A stretch of DNA of 64,000 nt from Erythrocercus mccallii (taxonomy: Eukaryota > Chordata > Aves > Passeriformes > Dicruridae). The notes below the pieces were generated by a model, which was not told the DNA's origin, did not search any database, and saw only the letters and a list, made by a program, of their open reading frames with translations. Location: NCBI GenBank assembly GCA_013397435.1, contig VZRG01001531.1:113136-177135 (forward strand). Reading direction: 5' to 3'. Position 1 is the stretch's first letter, and each line of letters starts with the position of its first letter. Both the position numbers and the translations under genes were made by a program. Shown here piece by piece: positions 36,301-49,800 of the stretch.

Positions 36301-39300
36301 AAGCTCTCCTGCTCTCTGTATGCTTAAAACTACAGCATACATGGCATTTCAGCTTTTGCTGCCTATTTGTCACAAACTAGTTTAGAAAGTTTGACTTCAG
36401 ACACTGGCTTTATAAATTGGCCTTTTTGTTTGCTGAGTGTTTTGCTGCTTGGTACTGATTTCAAAAATTTAGGGGATGGTGTAATTTGAGACTATGATGT
36501 ATATAATAGCGTGGTACTACTTTATAATTTACTGTGATGAATCTAAAATATGGTTAGTTTTATACAGTTTCATAATTCTTTCATGAATTTATTACTCTGA
36601 TCTCCTAGTAGTTGTGGCACTATCTAGTATAATTATGCAAATATCTAAGTAAATGAAATCTTTTGAGCTGGGTGTAGAACAGGAATACAAATTACAGATG
36701 ATAAAATAAATACCTAAGTGCAACTATTGCATAGATGGTAAAATGAATATGAAATGCCAGCAAAGAGTCAACAAGAATATTTAAAGGTAATTCCTCATAC
36801 AACTGTTCAGTATGTGAAAGAAATACAGGCTTATTTAGAATATTGTGTGCATGTATTCATCACCTGAGGTCAGTGATCACTTGAAGTCACTTAGGAAATC
36901 TAGAACAACATGAAAAATAGTGAGAAAACATAGTTTAATGTAATGCACAAAGAAACCGTGATCTTCATCTGTTTTTCAGTGCTTAGGCCTGTTGTTACTA
37001 AGAAAAATGTATGAGATAATCTTTACTGGGCAGCATTTTTTATAATTCTTATGCAAAAGTGAGGGCATAATTTAATATGCCTCTAGAGTTTGATTTAAAA
37101 ATGCACAAAGCAAAGTGATTCTTCAGTTTCCCTCTTAAAAATAAAGAGAAATGGGTGAATAAGGGGGATATCTTGATTGGAGACCACCAGAGCTGTGATG
37201 AGCCCACTGCAGCCTGAGTTGATAGCAGAGCTTTCACCTTTATGCCTCTTAAGTGCTTCCAGAACCTGACAGTGATTGCCAGTTCAAGGGAGGGGTCACA
37301 TTTCCTCCTGCTTGTGGCAGAAATCCAGTCAGCAAAAAACTACCACTGGAAAGCACATCTGTCTTCTGGTTATTTGTGGGCTTTGGCATCTTCTTTTGGC
37401 TGCTTGTTACTCATCAGTGATGCATATTTGCTGGTGAAGTGTGCTCACCTCTGAGTACAAGTTCGGGGGGAAATGCTTGTGGGGCTCAGCACAGGTTGGC
37501 TGCATGGACTCATACAGTGACATTTTCCCTTTCTGGGGAATGACCCTCCAAAACAATTTAAACCATCAGGTCTTCTATTTTTGAGCAGTTTCATGCTGTA
37601 CATAGTCCCATCCCAGTGCCTCATAGATCTGTTCTTCCCATGGCATGCCCTTATGCATTGTTCCTTATCTCAGCCTTGAAATACCCTCTTTTCCTGTTTC
37701 ATCTTTTAACTTTTCACCTTCTCTGCCCTTCTCCTCTTTTTCTCACAGCATGTGTCCTCAACTTTCCTTGCCTGTTTAAAAGTAGAACAGTGAAACATCC
37801 TCCAGCCTTTCCCTGTCTCCTCTCCTAGCACAGCTGAGGTCATTAAGTGATTGCTAGCAGTCCATCCAGCCTCAGGAACAGCATGAAAGGACAGCAAGTT
37901 TGGTGCTGGAGAACTTCCTTGGGTCCATCCAGAGAGCAGCCACTGCATTTCTGCAAGTCCAAGAATGATGTGTGATCTCAGAGGAGGCTGCTGGGTTTGC
38001 TGCTCTGGTTAGTGTACCTGGGTTGGTTTATAAATAAAAATCTAGAGAAACAGGTGAAAACTAGAAGGGAAAGGTGAAATAGAGCTTGTTGAGGATATTT
38101 AACAGCTGGGAGAGGTTCTTATTACTTTTTCATTAATTATATATTGCCTCCATTGCAGTTTCAGACTGTGCATGTAAACTGTGGTTCAGGTTAGTCCTTT
38201 AAGGTTCCTGGGTTTCTTTGTTAATTGCTGGTCTCATGACCTGGGTGTGCATTGCTAACACCAGTTTTTGCCATCATGAGCTCCAGGGTAAAGCCAAATC
38301 TTCACTTTGAGGTGGGATGTGCCTGTCTGTGCTGCCAACTTTTTTGGAAAAAGTCAGGAATGATGGATGAGATTTCAGGAACCTTTCAGAGCTATTCCTG
38401 TGTGTCGTGAAGTTGATGATGTGAACTGTACTAACAGGGGTGAGAAGGCTGTCAATCACTGGCTCGAGACAAGCCTTCTCTGAAAGGCCGGGTCCTCATG
38501 CTTCTCCTCATGGGTCCATGGGTCCTTTGACCCCACAAGCCCTTACCATTGTCAGCAAGCAGGGAGATTCTGAGAGCACAAGGATAGCAGCACCTTCGCA
38601 TTAATCAGAAGAACTGAACTAAGGGAGGAATTTAAAGGAATTATAGCTGGTTTTGTTATGGCAGAAAAATTGATACTGTCAGGACAACTGTTCATCTGCT
38701 GATGCTCACACAGCAAGGAAATGGCAGCTGAAGAACTGAGCTCTTTATTCACAGCTCCCTGGGTAGCACTAATAGAAAAGCATCCAAATTTCTGTGTTAT
38801 CCAAACTAACCAAGGAGATATTTGTGGTTCATCTATCTTTATACCAAATGTCTACTGACAAAAATAGTAAGTACTAATTAGCCAGGACTTAAAAAAATTA
38901 TCCTAGCTGGTGAATAACTGCTGGGAAATACCAGTGTGATCTGAAATCCAGTTAATTTGCAGGCAGAGGGGTCAGGCTGGAATTGTAGTGGTACAAATGG
39001 GCAGGGACTTGAGCTCATTGGCACTGAATGGCTGTTAGTTCAGCTGGAGATTGTTTGGACTTGCTCTAAATAATCAATTACTAAAACACCAAACTTCTGA
39101 ATTTACTCACAGTATTTTTTTTTTAATTGTAGTTAATAGTTATCAATAAGTGGTTTTCCCAAAACAGAATTTGTGGATAACACACACTAGTGAGGCTAGT
39201 GAGATCCAGAGAAATCTGAGAAATACAGATGGGGCTTAATCCCCTATGGTGAACAGGACAAAGAAATGACTGGTGACCAAGGCAAGCTGAGAAAAATCCT

Positions 39301-42300
39301 TCCGTTTAAGTAGTAAATATCGTCGCTTGGGGCTAGGTAAGTTAAAGTCAGTCATGAGAAATGCCTAGTTTTCATTTTGGTTTGAATAACTTTTAAATCA
39401 AAACAGCAACAAAACCTGCTAACTTTATGTACACACAAAAGAACTCATTGGATAAATGGGTATGGAATAGTACGTTCATGCTCTTGATGTTGCCATGCTG
39501 TGAATGATTTCATTATGCCACTTCTAAAACAAAACAGAAGTGGAAGGGCTTAGAAATCTGCAGTGGAAATAGATTTTATGAACAGCAGCCATGTGAGAAG
39601 ATTGTTCAGGACTGCTGAGTGTCAGAAGATCGGTAAACAGAACTGTTCTGGGGATGTATGAAATAATGTACTCTACCAGAAGAATTTTTCAGATGTTCCT
39701 ACTTATTCTTTAGCATAGCACAATAGCAAAGGAATAGTTCATCAAAATGACAAAAATCTAATATTTAGAGTTTTACACCAGGCAAATCACAGAATACCAC
39801 CGGGGTTTTCTTAAAGGTATGGATATTGAGAACACGTCATGCTGCATTTGTATTACGCAAAATGAGGAGACAAATCCTCCTCTTCAAAAGTGTAAATCTG
39901 TTCCAAATAGCTTGGTCATTGGAGAAGTTTCTGCTGAGAAGAATATTTTTTTCTCCAATTTGCTCTGATCTTTTCACCTTTGTGTGATACATTATTTCCC
40001 CCCAACCACTTTTAAGAGCTAATTATAGATTACATAAATAATTTAGCATCATGGCATATATTCATCATAGCAATTCTTTTATTATCAGAAAATCCTTTTC
40101 ATTACATGTTATTTTGATTGATCTTTATAAGTTCCCACTTACATTCTCGGGGGGCACATGTGCATACCTTTTTTGCAGTTAATTGAGGCATTCAACTCCT
40201 TTTGCTGCATATGAGAGATAGGTACAGTAGGCACTAGCAGGAACATCTTATCTCTATTATCAGAACATATGGTATTTTAACATTAGGCATTTTACATCCT
40301 CATTCTTTAAGATTTGGTAAAAACAAAGCTTATTGCTTCATTGGTGAGCTTAACCTTGTCTGTATATAACTAGAAAAATGTTCTTCCAGCTGCTCCTCTG
40401 CAAAATCTGTTGATCAGTGTCTACAGTAGAAAACCAGGCAGTTTAGTTTGTGCACTTTATTCCACATGTGATTCTAGGTAAAATCATAGTTCTTTGAGCT
40501 GCCTACCCTCTCTGAGAATGACAGCATGTATTTTGCAGCAGATTAGAAATGTTTGGGAGGCATCAATCCAAAAGCTGATTATGCAGCGTGGTTTTTAGAT
40601 TGTAGAGTTCTGTAGAAATTTAAAAAAAAAGTCACACACAGTATTTATTTGGCATTGGTTTGGTTTTTTCCTCGTTGCTTTAGAAGCAGCTCAAATAAAA
40701 TACCTAATTGATTAATATTCCTGCCTCTTCTTGGAGAGTTGATGATCCTCTATTTCTGTGCAGATTTCTACTGGAGGACTAAGCTGGATAGCCTCTCTTT
40801 GGTTTAAATCACAGAACCAATCTCTCTCATTAGCTCAATACTACAGTAAAGAATGAGTGTGGCTGTAGGAGAATGGGCCCAGCTGTTGAGGAAAGCTCTA
40901 TCCCTTACTGAAATTAGTTCTTATTATGGGGAAAACACACACGTATTTGGGTCCATAGTATTTGCCTCTCATTATGCATCTGTAGTCAGCTCTTCAGTCA
41001 GTCACTTGTGATTATTTGAATGTTTAAGGAACAGCAGAAAGCTGGTTCGGGTTTACCATAAACCATAACAGTAGGTCAGTATGTGGTTTCATAGCTGCAT
41101 GGTTGGATGGATGGGGGGACTTGGTGCTCTGCATGTCAGGCAACTTAACAGCATTTTCCATAAAGTTAGCACAGTGTGACCCTGACATGCGCCCAACATA
41201 AGGAATCTCTCTTCTTGGGGCAGAAATGAGCAGGTGAACAAAGAACCAAGTGACAATTTTGAGTAGTTTTGGGAAGTGGGAAAGAAAAAGCAGAATCCAG
41301 GAGGAACTGGGTAATCCCAAAGCAGCCTGAAGGTCCTGAATGGGAAAATTCTCATTCAACATTCCCTCCAAGCTTGTTTGAAAAATGACTCAACCTCAGA
41401 AAAATCATGATTTGGTCTTGACAGCATTGGATATAATGTCAAATGAATTCAGAGCTTCCAGCATGCACAAATTCTTCAAGAAGTGAGAATTCGAGGGAAC
41501 AAAACTGCATGTTCTTTTGGAGCTGCTTGTATCAGGAACACCTAAAGCATAAAATATGCTGGACTTGGCATAAATTGCAGTAACACAAGCAATGGAACTC
41601 ACACTTTCCTGTGTCCTTCCCCTGTTCTCCTGCTGAAGTGGTGCTGCAGGGCTTTAGGAGCTGCAGAGTTAAGATTTTACGATAAGAGAACCATAGAATT
41701 GCAAGACACACCTTTGGGGAGCCAGGAGCTTTGAGTTTCATTACTCATTATAGCATCATTTTTTGAGTTTCCCTTTTTTTATTTTAGTGATAATTGGATT
41801 CAGCAGGTTTGTGCATTGTGGGAAGAAACTTTGTGACTAAATGTATCTGTAAGTAAACAAAGTGCCTGTGAACAAGTGGGTGAAGTGGGCTCTGATTCTG
41901 TGTGCTCTTTAGGATCTGTCAACTTAAGGAGTCTGAGAAAATAATGCAAAGCTCACCTGACAGCTAGTAAATCTGACAAACACCCCTTCCATAGAAGGAA
42001 AGAACCTGGTTATTTTTGTGGTCATTAGGCCTGTCCAAATTTCATGTGGTGGGGGGTGTGATTTTTTGTTAATTTGGGGGTTTGTGTAGTACTAGTTTGG
42101 TTTCTTATTGGGACTAGGACATGGTAAACCAAGAAATTATCTAAATGTTTTGAGGTCTGCCTATCATGTTACTCTTTTAAATTTTTCTCTCTTTATCTGG
42201 GAGAGATTTCAGATCCTTGATAGTTTTACAGCTGGATGTGCAGCTGGGAGCATTGCATTAAATCTGGGAGCATTGCAGCCAGTCGTACAGCCAGGACAAT

Positions 42301-43590
42301 GAAAACCTAATGTGGCAGATGCTACAGCGCTCTACAACGTTCTTTGGTCTAAAGTATTCCTCAGAAGTGGCTCTGATATGATGCCACTGAGCTCTAGGAA
42401 GGTGTGGATGCCCATGGCAGAGAACTCTCATAACACATTTGCTAATGCATTCTCCTCCTTGCCCACCTGCATACAGAAACAAAGCTCAGATTCAATTAAA
42501 CTGCTTATTGCTTGTTGACTTGATCACTCAAGTGTGCGTGACTACTCTGCACCTCCAACCTAGCCTCACTATGAGCATCTCTCAGCAATTCAAGTGCACT
42601 ATTTATTTACTGTGATACACAAGATCCTGTTGAGATTCTGCACCTGATGTTGGTGTTCACCAGCAGTTTAAGGCAGAGGCAGCACCAGGAGAGGCTGTGG
42701 ACCAGTGTGGGGGGTGAAAGGCAGCCTGCCCTGCTCACTGGGGACTGCAGAGAAAGGGAGCTACTGATTGCCTGGACTGGGCTGGAGTATGGGGATGCCA
42801 CAGCTTTTGAGTCCTGTAAAATAAAAGGCAGTGGTGAGCTCTGTTCTCCTGAACATCCGGCATGGGAATAGCAGCATCTAATAGCATGCTTGAAAAACCC
42901 AGCTTTTCCTGGTGTTGCAGTGTCTCATCTGCCATCCTGATCAAACGCTTCCTCTGCAAAGTGTTTTCTCATCTGTGGTGATAATGGGGAAATACGTAAT
43001 GGGCTTGTGAGCAGTCCACAATGCTGCCCAGTGCCAGCAGCCTGGAGAAATACTGAGATGAAACAGTGGAAATTACTCTTCTGCTTGCAAAGGGGGGCTT
43101 GTTCAGCCAGCCTGGCCCACCCCAGTGTGGCCGCATTGGAGACGCTGGGGTGCACTCCTGGCTGTCCAGCTGTACCCCAGGGGAGCTGCTAACAGACAGA
43201 ATTACTCTGCAGCTCCTGGGCTGGGTGTGGGTGCATGCGTGGATGTGGGAAGTGTGATTTTGTTTATCCCAGCATGTTGTAGGCGAGGGGAGGCCTTCAG
43301 AAAAGGAAAGCCCCTTCCTCCCCTACAGCGTCCCTTATTCTCTTAAGCAGTACAGAAGAGGCATTGACAAAAAGCATCTGCATTGGCAGAATTACTGAGA
43401 AAATCTCAAATGCAACTGGTATCACAGGTATTAAAAAAAAAAAGTGTGTGATGTTGCTGAGGTTAGCAGCACAGTGCTCAGTTGTTCTGGAGCAGAGCAA
43501 AGTCCTGAGAGAATTACCGTGAGGTGAAAGAAAATAAAACCATAGGTTATGGTTCAATGCAGAAGTTGCTTGCATGTGCCAAAAAAAAAA
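30353..43590. other. KCNIP4 intron, mostly featureless, with one long antisense open frame
   Basis: This 13-kb stretch contains no recognised repeat element. Its one anomaly is a long open frame at 35339-35902 on the minus strand, listed separately. Mild GC-richer patches (32300-33100, 42600-43250) hold only short overlapping frames. CCATAGAATTGCAAG at about 41690 is too short to call CR1. Confidence 0.5.
35339..35902 (-). other. Unexplained long antisense open frame, possible exon or old retrocopy
   Basis: An open frame of 187 codons, ending in TAA at 35339, lies in AT-rich sequence where stops are frequent. It is the longest frame in the window outside the minisatellite. Its nominal first codon is TTG, and the first ATG gives about 168 residues. 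The middle (about residues 60-130) looks like helical protein: LLDKR, HEKFQILLQRHP, IIHLLGVLIPVLNGIKEG, RNRDTVQCIFKALEH, then HFQTLLP. Upstream, CTAAC plus a T-run and GCAAGGCAG could act as a splice acceptor on the minus strand, and ACTGTGAGC could act as a donor. LIPVLN and RNR(x7)KxLEH are loosely like the ARM-type region of PACRG-family proteins, but this is from memory and may be chance. The tail is Ser/Thr/Gln-rich and looks noncoding. Confidence 0.25.
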
Positions 43591-43654
43591 AGGCAAGTGA
43601 GAGGGGAGGGGGAGAGGTTGGGAAAGAGAGGGAGTGAGAGAGGGGGAGAGGGGA
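43591..43654 (+). promoter_or_regulatory. Purine (GA/G)-rich tract upstream of the KChIP4e-type exon
   Basis: About 64 bases are nearly all G and A, made of repeated GAGAGGG and GGGAGAG blocks, directly after an A-run at 43581-43591. It ends about 120 bases before the coding start. Such tracts are common in TATA-less promoters and 5' UTRs and can bind GAGA/MAZ/SP-type factors. Calling it promoter-proximal is inference from position only, since no TATA box or initiator is clear. Confidence 0.4.
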
Positions 43655-43717
43655 ATGCGCTGTGCACTTAGCTGAGCAGCAGGAAGGAAAGCTTGAAACA
43701 GGATTTCTCAGCTTCTG

Positions 43718-43747
43718 ATGTCTAGCAGCTGTCTGCAGGCACACTAG
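43718..43747 (+). other. Short upstream open frame before the KChIP4e-type start
   Basis: An ATG at 43718 opens a nine-codon frame ending at TAG 43745-43747. It lies 25 bases before the main ATG and in a different frame. If the transcript starts upstream of it, this uORF could lower translation of the isoform. If transcription or splicing starts at the CTTGCAG just before the main ATG, it would not be in the mRNA. Confidence 0.35.
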
Positions 43748-43772
43748 TGGTGTCCGTGTGGTGCCTTGCAGG

Positions 43773-43881
43773 ATGTGGACTAAAGGCGAGTCAGAGGGAC
43801 TGCAGACTTTAGGAATTGTGGTGGTGGTGTGCTCCTCTCTGAAACTTTTGCACTACCTCGGGCTAATTGACTTGTCAGATG
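43773..43881 (+). CDS. KCNIP4: KCNIP4 alternative first coding exon, second membrane-spanning (KChIP4e-type) N-terminus (partial CDS)
   Basis: This is a second, mutually exclusive N-terminus for the same Kv4 auxiliary subunit. It has 36 full codons plus one base: MWTKGESEGLQ, then a hydrophobic stretch at about residues 13-32 (LGIVVVVCSSLKLLHYLGLI), then DLSD. The human isoform I recall has SEGLQTVGIVVIICASLKLL at the same place, so the match is strong, although the first five residues differ and this copy is one residue shorter. The ATG has A at -3, with an in-frame TGA at 43716-43718 and no other in-frame ATG between them. The exon ends GATG, followed by donor GTAAGAG at 43882, in the same phase 1 as the exon at 4483, so both can join the same downstream exon. 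A purine-rich tract (43591-43654) and a nine-codon upstream frame precede it. CCTTGCAG just before the ATG resembles a 3' splice site, so a noncoding upstream exon is possible. The isoform letter is less certain than the gene. Confidence 0.88.
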
Positions 43882-46800
43882 GTAAGAGAACTCCAGTTTT
43901 GCAGCTCCTGTTTGCTTGTGTTTAAATGCATGTGAGTGTAGGCAGCAGATGGCTGCAGAGGAAAGTGGTGTCTGTCAGTGCATGGATTCTCAGTGTGGGC
44001 TTCATCTTTATTAAGAATCATACAGGCTGCAAAGAGGCAATTCTGCTTTATGCTTTATTGAGGACTTTTGTTTGCTTTTGATAAATTACCTTTACCAGAG
44101 AGAATCTGAAGCTGTGATGGTTTTTGCCTTGTGTATTATTTTTTAAGTTTTCCTAATTATTTTTTTTTCTCTATTGAAAATAAATTAGTACCAAACTTGA
44201 AAAAGGAAGGGCTCTCTTGGGATAATGGAACCAGAACTGGTAATTAGGTGTATGATTTCATGGGGCTACAGGAGTTTTGTTGTGGCATTTGCAGATTAAA
44301 GACATGATGAATTGAATGTGAACAAAACAAAACTTCGCTGTAATTGCTGTTCCAGACACTTCAGCAAAATAACCGAAGAAATACTTCTGTTTTCACCAGC
44401 TGGAAGATTTGGTCTCCCTTCGACTTCTAGTGAATCGATGTAATGAACTCAAATGAAAGTAATGAACTTTTTTTGTCTTAATGGTTTTCCTGGATTAGTA
44501 AAGCATACAGGTTTTAACAACAAAGTGTGCTTTAGGGTTCATCTTTTCATAAAGGGATGTAGGTATCACTGAATTTTTAAAGAAAATAACTTCTTGATTA
44601 TGCAAATGAGGCATTTTTTTAAAACAAAGGAACCCCCAAGTCACTGATTGTATTCCTGCTTTGATCTCTAACTGTGTCAGGTTTATCTATCAAAAGAAAT
44701 AGTAAGGATAAAATACTAGCAAAAGCACCTGTGTTACTTTATTCAGATTTCTTCAAGATATGGGTTAGTACAGGCTGGCAAAAGATTCCAAAAAAGTAAG
44801 AAAATTTATATATTAAAATCTGTTTTACTGGATGAAGAAAAGCAGATAGAATTTTAACCCTGCTATAGTAAAATCAGTGCTGTCACATAATCCTAGAAAT
44901 CCTCCTGCAAAATTAGGGAGAAAATATTAAAAATTGCTTAATTAAAAATTATTTCTATTAAGAGATGTAAATTGGCATGTATTTGTTATTACATGATTGA
45001 TGTCCTTATTACAAAATTAATATTGTGGGAGCTTTTAGTTTACTCCTAGAATGTCACTGGATTGCAATTACATAATTACAAATAAACTAAGATCTCCAAC
45101 AATGACAATTAATTTCAAATAATAGAGCAGAAATGCTTACCTTAAAAATAATCTGCCAAGTCAAATATTGAGGAGTTTGCATTGCTACTTCATTTGCCTT
45201 GCATTAGTTGCAAGAATGTTTTTATACCTTCTTTGCAGATATAATTATTATAATTCCAGTGTCTGTGGTTCCTGAAGCAATTACTTTTCCTAGAAGAGTC
45301 TCCCTAGTGTTTCCCCAGCAAAGTCAAGTATGTGACAGGTGAGAAAGGTGTCCGTGTGAAAGTGAGCAGATAGCCCACGTATTCATGGAATAGCTCTGCC
45401 TGTGCTTGTTCGTGGTCAGCAGTCAGTGACTGCTCCATCCATGCAGGTGCGGGAGGGGGTGACATTTACCTCTGTAAGGGACCACAGTTGCTGGTACACA
45501 GAGCTCTGATTGCATGGGCTGCCCCACATGTAGGAACACAGTACTATAAACCTGATCAGATTTGGATAGTTTTTATTGGAATTCTGTGTTTCTGGTTGCA
45601 AAATAGTTAACTTGGAAACCAAGATATTTACTTGGTACTTACTATATGAGCTTGTGTTTTTCCCTTTTGACTCTGTTCCTGTGCTAAGAATTATTTATAT
45701 GTGAAAATAGAATATTAGTATAATGTGGGTGGCTCTTAATGTCATGCAATACAGATTTCAATAAGTCAGAGATCTTTAAAGGTGACATTATTTTCTTTAA
45801 TGTGCTGGTGGCAGCAATGGAAAAGGCAAAGTGGATGCTTACATTGCAATGTAAGTATTTTTAACAACTTTATACTCACTAGAAATGATCACTACTTTTA
45901 CTAATAAACACCTACAAATTTCAGGTGTGTTCTCATAGCTGTGCTTAATAACTCAAAAATATGACACTGCAATTGGCTACATATATTTCTTTTAGAACTG
46001 TTCTCTTCTGAAGATGGAACAGGGTTACTTAAACAGTGTTCCTTTGTTCTGTTTAAATAAAAAATACTACTACTAATAAAAAACCCACACAGAGAAAAAA
46101 ATGGCTGGCAAAGCCTGTTCCTGTGTGTACTTCTGGGCAACTCCTTGCTGTCTTTGCAGCCTCTTGAGAGACCATTTTTGTTCAGCTTCTGACTCAGGAT
46201 CATGTGCAGATCTCCAGCTGTACCTGTGTGCTTTGCTCTGTTGTCAAACTCATAGCCCTTTGCATATGTCTTTACTGAAATCCATCAGTAGGAATCTTCA
46301 GGCCTTTTCTCAAACCTTTCCAGCTGTCAAGTCAGTTTCCATCTGACTCACGGCCCTTTCATAGACAATTCTTCTCCCCAGCTTCCAGGAGTGAATATGT
46401 GAGACAGAGCCAAAAAAGCATTACTAGGATGGAGATGTAATATGTTCTCTGTTTCTCTTCTCTCCACAAGCATGCACGCCAACAAATGTTCTCCAGCAGT
46501 TCTGGCCATTCAGTGACCCATGTTGAAAGCATGCAAGAACTGAAGTGAAAGGTGAAAAAAATTACATACTCCTGTATCCCTCCCTCTCCTTTAGCTGCTT
46601 CTCCCTTAAAGGACAAAATAGAAGAGCTTGTCTTTGGTCTCCCAATTCCCTAAAGGTAGGGAAAACACAGTGGTACCAGTCCTGGGAAGCTAGGAACGAA
46701 CACAGGATGAGAATATCACAGGACACATTCCACACAGCCTCATGTTTAGGATTGTCTTACAGAGGTTCTGGTTGAGGAACTGTTCTGTTCTTGCCTTTCT

Positions 46801-49800
46801 CTTTCTGTGTGGTGCAAAGCTCTTGGTGCAGTGTCAGTTCTCCACAGGCAGCACACTGCAGAGCAGGAACAGCTGCCTCAGACTCTATGCTGTGGGTTGA
46901 TTACAGTAGATACTAATGGTCTGTAAGGGATTTGAAAGTATGGGGTGTCATCTGACTGACTTCTTTGGCAACGCCCTCCCCCATGTCCTGTTCTTTAATT
47001 GCTGGTATGGGATTGATCATGACTGAAAGTATAGAAGCACCCTCCTTGAAATTCTGGAGCAGATGGCCATGAAAAGAAGAACAGGATGTGTTCTTAGCTG
47101 GATGGGCAGAGTGCTGAGGGGAAGATAAAATGTATACTGGTGTGTGAAGTAGAACAGCTTATTGTGCTTTATGCCTCAGTGTTTGAAGTGTTTGGGTGCT
47201 GAGCTGACTCAGAAGTTTGTTAATGGTTTGAAAAGTGCAAACCTTTGCAATAGTGATGCAACAGGTAGGTAACAATCTTGATTAGGTATTTCACTAAGCA
47301 CAACGTCAAATGGACCTTTCTGAAAAGAACAGAGTAGACATGCAAAAAGATTAAACCAATATACCGCAGCGAAACTTCTAACATATCCCACACTATATTC
47401 CATGATTGTTGTGGTTCTGTTAATTCCCCATGTATATAAAAATGCAACAGTATCTGAGTTTTGTACGTGGATGTGTTTCTTCCCTTGCATCTTTTCTCTA
47501 TCCCTTCAGACTCCCTCCCTAGATCCATCACTTTATCTGCTGGGCAGAAGATTGTTAGAAGCACTTAAATTCCGTAGACTATCTTAAAATAAAATGAATA
47601 GAACTGTATAAAGTTTGATGGAAATCCTCAGTTTTATTTCAAAAATTTTTGTTTGGCTTCAGGTTTTTTTTTCCAAGATAAAATGCACTGATGATAAGCT
47701 GGTCTAACATATTTCTGAAGAGGGGGAGCTTATGCTTTACCCATTTTCTAGAGCTGCAAGAGAGACTGGACTGTAACTGCTGCCTCAAATCCACCTTGCA
47801 AACTCACAGGCTCCAGGTGGGTGTGTATGTCAAAAGTGCAGCTCCCTGAGCCAGGATGTGCTGCTGGGTGCTGCCCTCAACTACAGGGATCCACATTCCA
47901 TCCAGCTGCAATGGGGTAAAGGCATCAGGCAGCCAGAGGGGAGAAGAGTGCAAGCTTTGGGACCTGCACTGCCTGCAAGACAGGGGTTGGTTTTAAGGAA
48001 AAGCTAATGTGGTTCAAGAAAAATATATGCACAACAATTTCTAAACTAAATGGCAGCATCACTGAAGCTGAATTTGTCCTTGTACAGAGCTTGTAGCTGT
48101 CAAAGTTATTCTTCATTTATAACCATGGAAGTGTTGGCTGTGGAGGGTAGATTTCCCGATGCTCTTGAACCAGCTGTCAGGCTGCTTGATAGATGTTGCA
48201 GTGTCCGTGATCGATTGTTACAGACCAAACTCTATACCTGATAAGTCTGGCTTTCTGTTCTCTCACTGTTTATTGTCTCTTCCATTGCAAGACTTTCCTC
48301 AGATGTACGGTGGAAAGGAAGAGCTGTTGGATGATGAGGGATTCAGGCAGAATTGTACATCAGTCTCATGCAGGTTACTTTGTTTAGCAGAGAGAGTGTT
48401 TCCAAAACAAGGTAATAAAAAACACACCAACCTCCTGAAGACTGAAACAGAATTCTGAAGTGTAATCTGAAGGGATTTAATTTTCACAGGAAGATTATTT
48501 ATTTTTTCTTTCCAATAGTGGGAAATACAGCCAATATCTAACAGAAAATGCATACAGTAAGGATAATAACTTAGTAAAGGAATTGGCATCCCTGCCTGCC
48601 CTGCAATGAGGTGAGACCCCATGTGCTATCCCTGTGTGCTATCCATGTGCAGTCTGAAGTGCAAGTCCTGAACATCTCCCCAGGTTCTGTGTTTTGTCTC
48701 TTCAGTCTGGCCATTGTATTACAATTGTGTTTCTAGGTGTTACTGGAATTATTTTCCTGAGTAGAGCTGTGCAAGCTGGGCTCAGCATGTAACCATGAGG
48801 TTGGGTGTGCTTAAAGAGCTGAACCCTCCTGTGTGTGGTGGCCATCAAAATTCTCTAAAATAGGAATGTAATAATCTGACACTCAGGAAGAAGTCATCAT
48901 CAGACATAATTGCTGTCTGTCAAGAGGTAAAATGTTAGCAGGTGTGGAAAAGAAAATATTCCTTCCATGTATACTCTTAAATGTAGCCATGAGAGGAAAA
49001 CTTGTCTTTTGTTTTCATATGAGAATTTAGCAGAAAGAACAGAAAATATTTTGTGACTTCTCTTTTTTTTCATCATCAAAAAAAATCTTCTTGCTTCTCC
49101 CCCCTTCTTTTTAGTATTTCTAAAGTGATACTATGAGGCTCTTTAAACGAGTTTTATTACAGTTAATTCTTCCTCTCCTCAGGCAAGCTGCAGCTTTATG
49201 TACCAGATTTTTATTATACCCAGAAGCTTTCTGCCTGCTAATAAATAATGGTGGTAAATTTTATATTAAATAAATGTGGTTTCTTATTGCAGCAGAAAGG
49301 AAAACAAGTGTGGAGTTTTTTCCCCCTTGCCATACACATTTAAATTATAGAAGTTAAATAGTGTGAAAAGAGCATTCACTTTAAAGAGACATGGCCAGGT
49401 TAAAAAATAGGTTTTTGGCTTGTACCATTAAAGATGACTTAGATCATTATTACACAAAAGGTGTTTGAAATCTTGCAGATAGATGTGTTTAGTAATTTTT
49501 CATCTGGCCTGTGAGGAGCAGTCAACTGTGGTTTCTGTTCTCATTGCTGCAGTGAGCTCCTGTGAGCAGCCTCAGCATTGTGAGAGCAGGTGAACAGCCC
49601 CAAAGCAGCATGTCCAGCCAGGGCAGGAGATTCTTCTCTCTCTGCAGGAGGAGCGAGGGAAGGAAGGGGGGGCACTGAGCTGGAAGGAACAAGAAGTGTG
49701 TAACCTGAAGCTGATTGTGTGAAGTCTGAAAGAGCCCATGAGGGTTCTGAAGACGTGTCCTTCCACCAGTCCCAGGGCAGTATCTGAGATTGCTTCACTC

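Noticed and set aside
41680..41720. CCATAGAATTGCAAG as a CR1 tail
   Set aside because: Match of about 15 bases with no following CR1 sequence.
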